Made by a program: the position numbers and the translations under genes. The notes under the pieces are model-generated. The model did not search any database, was not told where the DNA came from, and saw nothing but the letters and a program-made list of their open reading frames with translations. From assembly GCA_021793635.1 (NCBI GenBank), contig JAJYSI010000021.1, positions 1 to 15,501 on the forward strand: a stretch of DNA of 15,501 nt. The letters run 5' to 3'. This document shows, piece by piece, positions 14,365-15,501 of this stretch. Within the stretch, counting starts at the first letter, position 1, and each line of letters opens with the position of its first letter. This DNA comes from Bacteroidota bacterium (GTDB lineage Bacteria; Bacteroidota; Ignavibacteria; Ignavibacteriales; Ignavibacteriaceae).

Positions 14365-15501
14365 TTAATTATTGATTACCGTACCAGACATGGCTTTCTT
14401 TTTTGCACCGCATGATTCCCTTACAACGAGAGTCGGCTTTAAGATTGTTCGATTTCCGATATCGCTTCCATCAATCCTCTTCTGAATAATATCTACAGCC
14501 ATCCTTCCAATTACATCTGCCGGCTGATGAACCGTAGTAAGAGGAACCGACGAAAATCTTGCAACTTGAATGTCGTCAAATCCTACTATTGCAATATCAT
14601 CCGGAATCTGAATTCCTTCTTCAATTGCAGCCTGCTCAAAACCAAGCGCAGTCAAATCGCTGTACATAAATAATGCATCAGGCTTTTTCTCCAGACTCTT
14701 AAATTCTTTTCCGAATTTATATCCAAGTTGAAATCTATCCAGACCAATTTCATGTTGTTCTTTACCAAGATAATAAATCAATCTGGAATCAAACGGGACA
14801 TCATAATCTGTAAGCGCGCGGTAGTAGCCGTTCTTTCTTATTTCACTTAAAAGATTTCCCTTACCGACATGCAAGTAGCCGATTGATTTGCAGCCGGTTT
14901 TTATCAAGTGTTCGGTTGCAAGGTAACCGCCGAGCTCATTGTCAGAACCGACATACCAATAGTCCGGATCATGAATATATGAAACCATTATATACGGAAA
15001 ATTTTCATTATGAAGCTTTTGAATATATTCAGTGGCTTTATATTGAAGAGATAAGGAGGCTATAATTAATCCGTCGACGCCTAACTCTGCAAAATGATTA
15101 ATTTGGCTTTCTTCTTTTTCAATTTTATTTGAAGAACTTGTCAGCAGCAAATTGTATCCGAGTTCATAAGCACGGTCTTCAACGCTGTGAACAATCATGG
15201 AGAAGAAAGGATGATTGATGTCCTGCAAAACTAAACCGATTGTTTTATGTTTGGATAAGTCAAGCTTCTTCTTTTGCCTTTCCGCAACATAAGTTCCCTT
15301 ACCGATTCTCGTAAAAAGAATTCCTTCATTTACTAAATCCGAAAGTGCTTTCTTAACTGTAATTGCACTGACTTCGTATTCCCTGCTAAGTTCGTTTTGA
15401 GAGCCGATTAAACTGCCTGGCAATAAGGATCCTTCGTTTATTTTCTTTTTTATATCCTTTTCTATTTGCTCATACAACGGTGTCGGGTCGTTTAAATTTA
15501 T
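14365..15501 (-). CDS. GntR-type DNA-binding domain fused to LacI-fold sensor (AraR-like repressor), 5' end outside window
   Basis: A 378-residue visible part of a repressor with a GntR winged helix-turn-helix and a LacI-type sugar-sensing domain, as in B. subtilis AraR. The DNA-binding part (about residues 5-75) shows PLYEQIEKDIKKKI, NELSREYEVSAITVKKALSD and GKGTYV. The sensor begins near KTIGLVLQDINHPFFSMIVH and ends with the usual TTVHQPADVIGRMA and VVRESCG motifs. A TTG at 15477 is not the start. The frame stays open to the right edge (INLNDPTPLYEQ), and that stretch is a normal part of GntR N-termini, so the start lies beyond 15501. It ends 65 bp before the GH2 gene and is probably the operon's own regulator. 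Its sensor ligand is likely a sugar from this pathway. Confidence 0.93.
   Translation of the reverse strand: MNLNDPTPLYEQIEKDIKKKINEGSLLPGSLIGSQNELSREYEVSAITVKKALSDLVNEGILFTRIGKGTYVAERQKKKLDLSKHKTIGLVLQDINHPFFSMIVHSVEDRAYELGYNLLLTSSSNKIEKEESQINHFAELGVDGLIIASLSLQYKATEYIQKLHNENFPYIMVSYIHDPDYWYVGSDNELGGYLATEHLIKTGCKSIGYLHVGKGNLLSEIRKNGYYRALTDYDVPFDSRLIYYLGKEQHEIGLDRFQLGYKFGKEFKSLEKKPDALFMYSDLTALGFEQAAIEEGIQIPDDIAIVGFDDIQVARFSSVPLTTVHQPADVIGRMAVDIIQKRIDGSDIGNRTILKPTLVVRESCGAKKKAMSGTVINN

Noticed and set aside
1..15501. Mobile element, CRISPR array, tRNA or phage remnant
   Set aside because: No transposase, integrase, direct-repeat array or tRNA-like sequence was seen; gene content and direction are uniform.

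Overview
The window looks like part of a polyuronide (pectin- or glucuronan-like) utilisation locus from an AT-rich Gram-negative bacterium. The FCB group, perhaps Ignavibacteriota or Bacteroidota, fits best. This rests on overall gene character (secreted GH28 and GH105 enzymes, beta-helix proteins, LacI and GntR regulators, a sodium:solute symporter) and is an inference. Several genes have a Shine-Dalgarno about 7-8 nt before the start, which is commoner outside Bacteroidota proper. All genes lie on the minus strand, so transcription runs from high to low coordinates. No SusC/SusD pair, tRNA, rRNA, CRISPR array or mobile element is visible.

Region 15501-3539 reads as one tight operon in transcription order. 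It starts with a GntR/LacI-fold (AraR-type) repressor whose N-terminus lies beyond the right edge. Next come a cytosolic GH2 beta-glucuronidase, a sodium:solute symporter with a TTG start, and a secreted alpha/alpha-barrel protein of unknown activity. These are followed by a secreted parallel beta-helix protein (candidate polysaccharide lyase), a secreted GH105 unsaturated uronyl hydrolase with an extra N-terminal domain, a NagB-fold protein with an atypical active site, and a secreted GH28 enzyme. Spacings are 4-77 nt, with one 11-nt overlap.

Region 3538-2086 holds a LacI-family repressor with its own sigma70-like promoter. A LacI-type operator sits at the predicted start of transcription. 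A second, matching site lies just downstream of the gene, in a 343-bp intergenic region that also contains a GTATAC-type (FadR/GntR-like) operator. Region 2085-291 holds a 2-hydroxyacid dehydrogenase and a FadR-type GntR regulator. The left edge has the first 45 codons of another gene, after an intergenic stretch with three inverted repeats.

Working model (inference): the beta-helix protein and GH28 cut an acidic polysaccharide outside the cytoplasm. GH105 removes unsaturated uronates, and the alpha/alpha-barrel protein trims oligosaccharides or side chains. The symporter imports a small glucuronide or uronate, GH2 removes glucuronic acid inside the cell, and the NagB-like protein and dehydrogenase act on the released sugar. 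Three regulators of different families bracket the set. The most unusual parts are the NagB-like protein without the usual phosphate loop, the two secreted proteins of unassigned activity, and the symporter that lacks the usual sodium-site serines.
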